From Chth-196 sp044370935 (GTDB lineage Bacteria; Verrucomicrobiota; Verrucomicrobiia; Chthoniobacterales; Chthoniobacteraceae), in NCBI GenBank assembly GCA_044370935.1, contig JBILUQ010000171.1:1-8289 (forward strand): DNA of 8,289 nucleotides, written 5' to 3'. Position 1 is the first letter of the stretch, and each line of letters starts with the position of its first letter. Both the position numbers and the translations under genes were made by a program. The notes below the pieces were generated by a model. That model was not told where the DNA came from, did no database searches, and worked only from the letters and a program-made list of their open reading frames with translations. Positions 6,791 through 8,289 of this stretch are shown here, one piece after another.

Positions 6791-6805
6791 GCAAACCTTG
6801 TTTGC
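6791..6805. promoter_or_regulatory. Palindrome upstream of the beta-barrel gene, possible operator
   Basis: GCAAAC (6791-6796), CTT and GTTTGC (6800-6805) form a perfect inverted repeat with a three-base spacer. On the minus strand it ends 31 bases before the GTG start, where a promoter or repressor site would be expected. Read leftward, TTTGCA at its edge is followed 18 bases later by TAACAT just before the start codon. This could be a -35/-10 pair giving a nearly leaderless mRNA. Both readings are speculative. The palindrome itself is certain. Confidence 0.35.
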
Positions 6806-6902
6806 GCGCCGTCTGCAACATTGCACTGCTCTGGATAGACCTCCACGAAAGTGCAGGTTTCCAAAAACTTTCCAGTGCCACCCCAGTTAAGCGAGCACCC
6901 AC

Positions 6903-7068
6903 CTGAGTGTGCACGTGGTCAAAGGCAAATGGAACGAATCAAAAGCGTCCACAAGCCTGCCGATATTGGCTGCCGGAACGATCGGTGTGATTACGCCTGA
7001 TAAAATGGCATCGCGGCGGTTTGTAACAGTCGACGTGACGAACACGGCTCAAAAGTGGATTCAAGGAG
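6903..7068 (+). pseudogene. Fragment of a DNRLRE-like secreted protein gene
   Basis: The frame beginning CTG AGT GTG at 6903 reads LSVHVV...WNES...IGVI...ASRRFVTVDVT...QKWIQG. By hand count 38 of 55 residues match residues 94-148 of the intact protein starting at 7596, with no gaps, and about 69% of bases match. Homology stops abruptly at both ends. Upstream, an in-frame TAA (6888-6890) precedes it, while a second frame reads VKRAPT just where the intact copy has VQRPGAG, so a frameshift near 6902 is likely. Downstream, after WIQG, the sequence turns into recombinase sequence in another frame. No signal peptide or start belongs to it, so it cannot make a functional protein. The divergence from the intact copy shows an old paralogue, not a recent copying error. 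Confidence 0.8.
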
Positions 7069-7414
7069 CGAAGGCCTCGAGGGGTAGGCAAGGCAGCATT
7101 GTTTCCAGATCTTGCTGGAAAATACACGGGCGGCAAAAGCGGGCTGTCCGGACAGGTTCAAGAAGCTGATGGAAAAAGCAGGGGTCATGGGCCGAATCAT
7201 CAGGAAGGGTGAGGGGGTCGGACGTACCACATCCAGTCTTTCCTTCCACTCGCTTCGACACTCCTTTACCTCCGCAATGACTGCGGTTGGGGTGCCAGAG
7301 GAGATTCGAATGTTGCTGACTGGACACTCCACTAGAACCGCGCACCGAATTTATACGCATTACGAGGAGCGGCAAGAGTGGGAAGCGGTCTCGAGTTTGC
7401 CGGAAGTCCTGTAG
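7069..7414 (+). pseudogene. Frameshifted C-terminal remnant of a tyrosine recombinase (integrase)
   Basis: Two frames together spell the C-terminal catalytic part of a phage-type integrase. The first reads KAALFPDLAGKYTGGKSGLSGQ (about 7090-7155). The second continues as FKKLMEKAGV from 7157, so one extra base near 7156, or an equivalent indel, breaks the gene. The second frame holds HSLRHSFTSAMTAVG with the box II His and Arg (7247-7258), LTGHST with the third active-site His (7325-7327) and IYTHY with the candidate nucleophile Tyr (7352-7354). It ends normally with EAVSSLPEVL and TAG. The N-terminal DNA-binding region, the first catalytic Arg and the beta-hairpin Lys are absent, so it cannot recombine DNA. 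Its 5' edge abuts the DNRLRE fragment within a few bases of 7068. It marks past mobile-element activity at this locus. Confidence 0.85.
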
Positions 7415-7501
7415 GCAGTCAGACGGACTGAGCTTAGGGCAAAAGCGGCCGAATTTCGAAGGGGGTGGATTACAGCGCCTTGAGGAAGGCCGAACGAGGC
7501 A

Positions 7502-7556
7502 CACCAAGCATAGCATCCTTATTCTGAAACAGTATTGCCCATCGATGCGCTTGGTG
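7502..7556. repeat. Imperfect 13-bp inverted repeat between the integrase remnant and the DNRLRE gene
   Basis: CACCAAGC (7502-7509) pairs perfectly with GCTTGGTG (7549-7556). After a three-base bulge (ATA), GCATC (7513-7517) pairs with GATGC (7544-7548), extending the stem to 13 pairs. The loop is 26 bases and contains a small CTG-AAA-CAG hairpin. It ends 39 bases before the DNRLRE start codon. It could be a leader stem-loop of that mRNA, an operator, or the scar of a mobile element. No flanking target duplication was found. Confidence 0.45.
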
Positions 7557-7595
7557 CGTTAATCACCGCCGAGTACTCCGCAGGACTTACACCCC

Positions 7596-8289
7596 ATGAA
7601 ACGCACCGCTCCTTTCATTTGCCTGATCTGCCTGTCCGTATTCTTCATTGCCGCAAACGCATTGAACGCTCTCACCATCCCTGCCAGCGAGGACAGCTTC
7701 ACCGCATCCGGTAACAAGCTCAGCTTTGCGACCAACAATGCAAGCAGCCTCGTGGTTGATGCAACCCGGAAGTCGTACCTGTATTTTGATCTTAGCGACA
7801 TTCCTACAGATGCGGTTTTGCGCTGGGCGAAGCTCAGGCTGTTTCTGCCGATCGTTCAAAGACCGGGAGCGGGGTTAAGCGTGCATGTGGTGGCCAGTGA
7901 GTGGAACGAATCACAGGCATCACAAACACAGCCAACGTTGAGCACTGGAAGCATTGGGGTGATTCCGCCGGAAAAACTGGCGTCTCGGCGTTTTGTGACG
8001 GTCGATGTCACCAGCACGGTTCAAAAATGGATCAAAGGCGGAACGATCAACGGCGGCACAATCAACGAGGGATTCGCGATTCAACCGATCGTGAAAGCTG
8101 GAAGTCCTATTGCCTCTTTAATGCTCACCTCAAAGGAAGGACCTGTGCTGGGTTTACCTGCTGAACTGGATATTGAATTTCAGCCTGAAGGAGGCGTGGA
8201 CAAGCCCGTGACACTTGGGCAGTTGCCGAGCGATGTCCAGGCGTTGCTCAATCCTCAGCCAGTCAAACTTGAGGGTATTCACCAGCTCC
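7596..8289 (+). CDS. Secreted DNRLRE-like (CBM96-type) domain protein (partial, 3' end missing)
   Basis: The frame opens at ATG 7596 and stays open to the edge (231 residues seen). CAGGA at 7581-7585, ten bases before the ATG, is the only convincing Shine-Dalgarno sequence in the window. Residues 1-22 form a signal peptide (MKRTAPF, then ICLICLSVFFIAANA). Residues about 26-196 resemble the DNRLRE beta-sandwich common in surface and secreted proteins of Verrucomicrobiota and Planctomycetota. The pattern is TRKSYLYFDLSDIPTDA, WAKLRLFLP, LSVHVV..WNES, RRFVTVDVTSTVQKWIKG, NEGFAI, SLMLTSKEG and AELDIEF. After residue 197 comes a Pro/Val linker (VTLGQLPSDVQALLNPQP) that probably leads to a further region outside the window. 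Such domains occur next to adhesive, collagen-like or carbohydrate-active modules; which applies here cannot be seen. A degraded paralogue lies upstream at 6903-7068. Confidence 0.85.
   Translation, partial: MKRTAPFICLICLSVFFIAANALNALTIPASEDSFTASGNKLSFATNNASSLVVDATRKSYLYFDLSDIPTDAVLRWAKLRLFLPIVQRPGAGLSVHVVASEWNESQASQTQPTLSTGSIGVIPPEKLASRRFVTVDVTSTVQKWIKGGTINGGTINEGFAIQPIVKAGSPIASLMLTSKEGPVLGLPAELDIEFQPEGGVDKPVTLGQLPSDVQALLNPQPVKLEGIHQL
8040..8069 (+). repeat. Two imperfect 15-base tandem units inside the DNRLRE gene
   Basis: Units 8040-8054 and 8055-8069 agree at 11 of 15 bases and encode GTING and GTINE in succession. The repeat keeps the frame and sits in the loop between QKWIKG and the next strand, exactly where homology to the upstream pseudogene fragment stops. 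A small in-frame duplication in a surface loop is the simplest explanation. Confidence 0.55.

Noticed and set aside
6841..6902. Possible further 5' part of the DNRLRE fragment (LHESAGFQKL...PVKRAPT)
   Set aside because: Only VKRAPT against VQRPGAG aligns sensibly; the rest is too weak to place, so the pseudogene was started at 6903.
7477..7490. GCCTT-GAGG-AAGGC hairpin after the integrase remnant as a terminator
   Set aside because: The stem is five pairs and is followed by CGAACGAGGC, with no T-run.
7502..7556. Functional attachment site for the integrase
   Set aside because: Core sites of tyrosine recombinases usually have arms separated by about 6-8 bases, not 26 or more; no repeated copy or target duplication is visible, so it is reported only as an inverted repeat.
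7559..7859. Two minus-strand open frames opposite the DNRLRE gene start
   Set aside because: They are antisense shadows of a gene with a signal peptide, a ribosome site and a recognised domain.

Overview
The window most likely comes from a Gram-negative bacterium of the Verrucomicrobiota or a close relative in the PVC group. This is inference, not proof. It rests on the mix of a DNRLRE-type secreted protein, a CBM9-like domain protein, a tail-anchored FHA protein, an outer-membrane beta-barrel of the 'RPDTTES' transporter type, moderately high GC, and start codons that mostly lack a Shine-Dalgarno sequence. Both ends of the window cut through genes, and the left end starts with a 13-base G run that may be a contig-edge artefact.

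Layout, left to right. (1) 1-728, minus: an exported N-formylglutamate amidohydrolase-like hydrolase, with its C-terminus beyond the left edge. (2) 863-935, plus: a tRNA with a CAT anticodon, best read as tRNA-Ile2 (the TilS/lysidine substrate). (3) 1011-2918, minus: a 635-residue protein of unknown function with acidic disordered segments, a helical domain and a C-terminal coiled coil. (4) 2919-3175: a divergent intergenic region with two hairpins. (5) 3176-5570, plus: carA (carbamoyl-phosphate synthase small subunit), then an FHA-like tail-anchored protein, then a CBM9-like protein, closely packed and probably co-transcribed. (6) 5571-5946: no gene seen. (7) 5947-6759, minus: an outer-membrane beta-barrel transporter-like protein with a GTG start. 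(8) 6903-7414: an eroded accessory patch, in which a DNRLRE gene fragment is joined to a frameshifted C-terminal piece of a tyrosine recombinase. (9) 7502-7556: an inverted repeat. (10) 7596 to the right edge, plus: an intact but window-truncated secreted DNRLRE-like protein, the paralogue of the fragment in (8).

How it fits together. carA and the tRNA are housekeeping genes. The FHA and CBM9-like genes behind carA have no evident link to pyrimidine or arginine synthesis and probably only share its transcript. The right-hand 1.4 kb looks like an accessory locus where a family of secreted DNRLRE proteins has been duplicated and partly destroyed beside recombinase debris.

I did not find a convincing undescribed multi-gene system, a CRISPR array or a defence island. 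The least explained items are the 635-residue coiled-coil protein, the degenerate membrane-anchored FHA protein, and the fused DNRLRE/integrase pseudogene with the inverted repeat after it.
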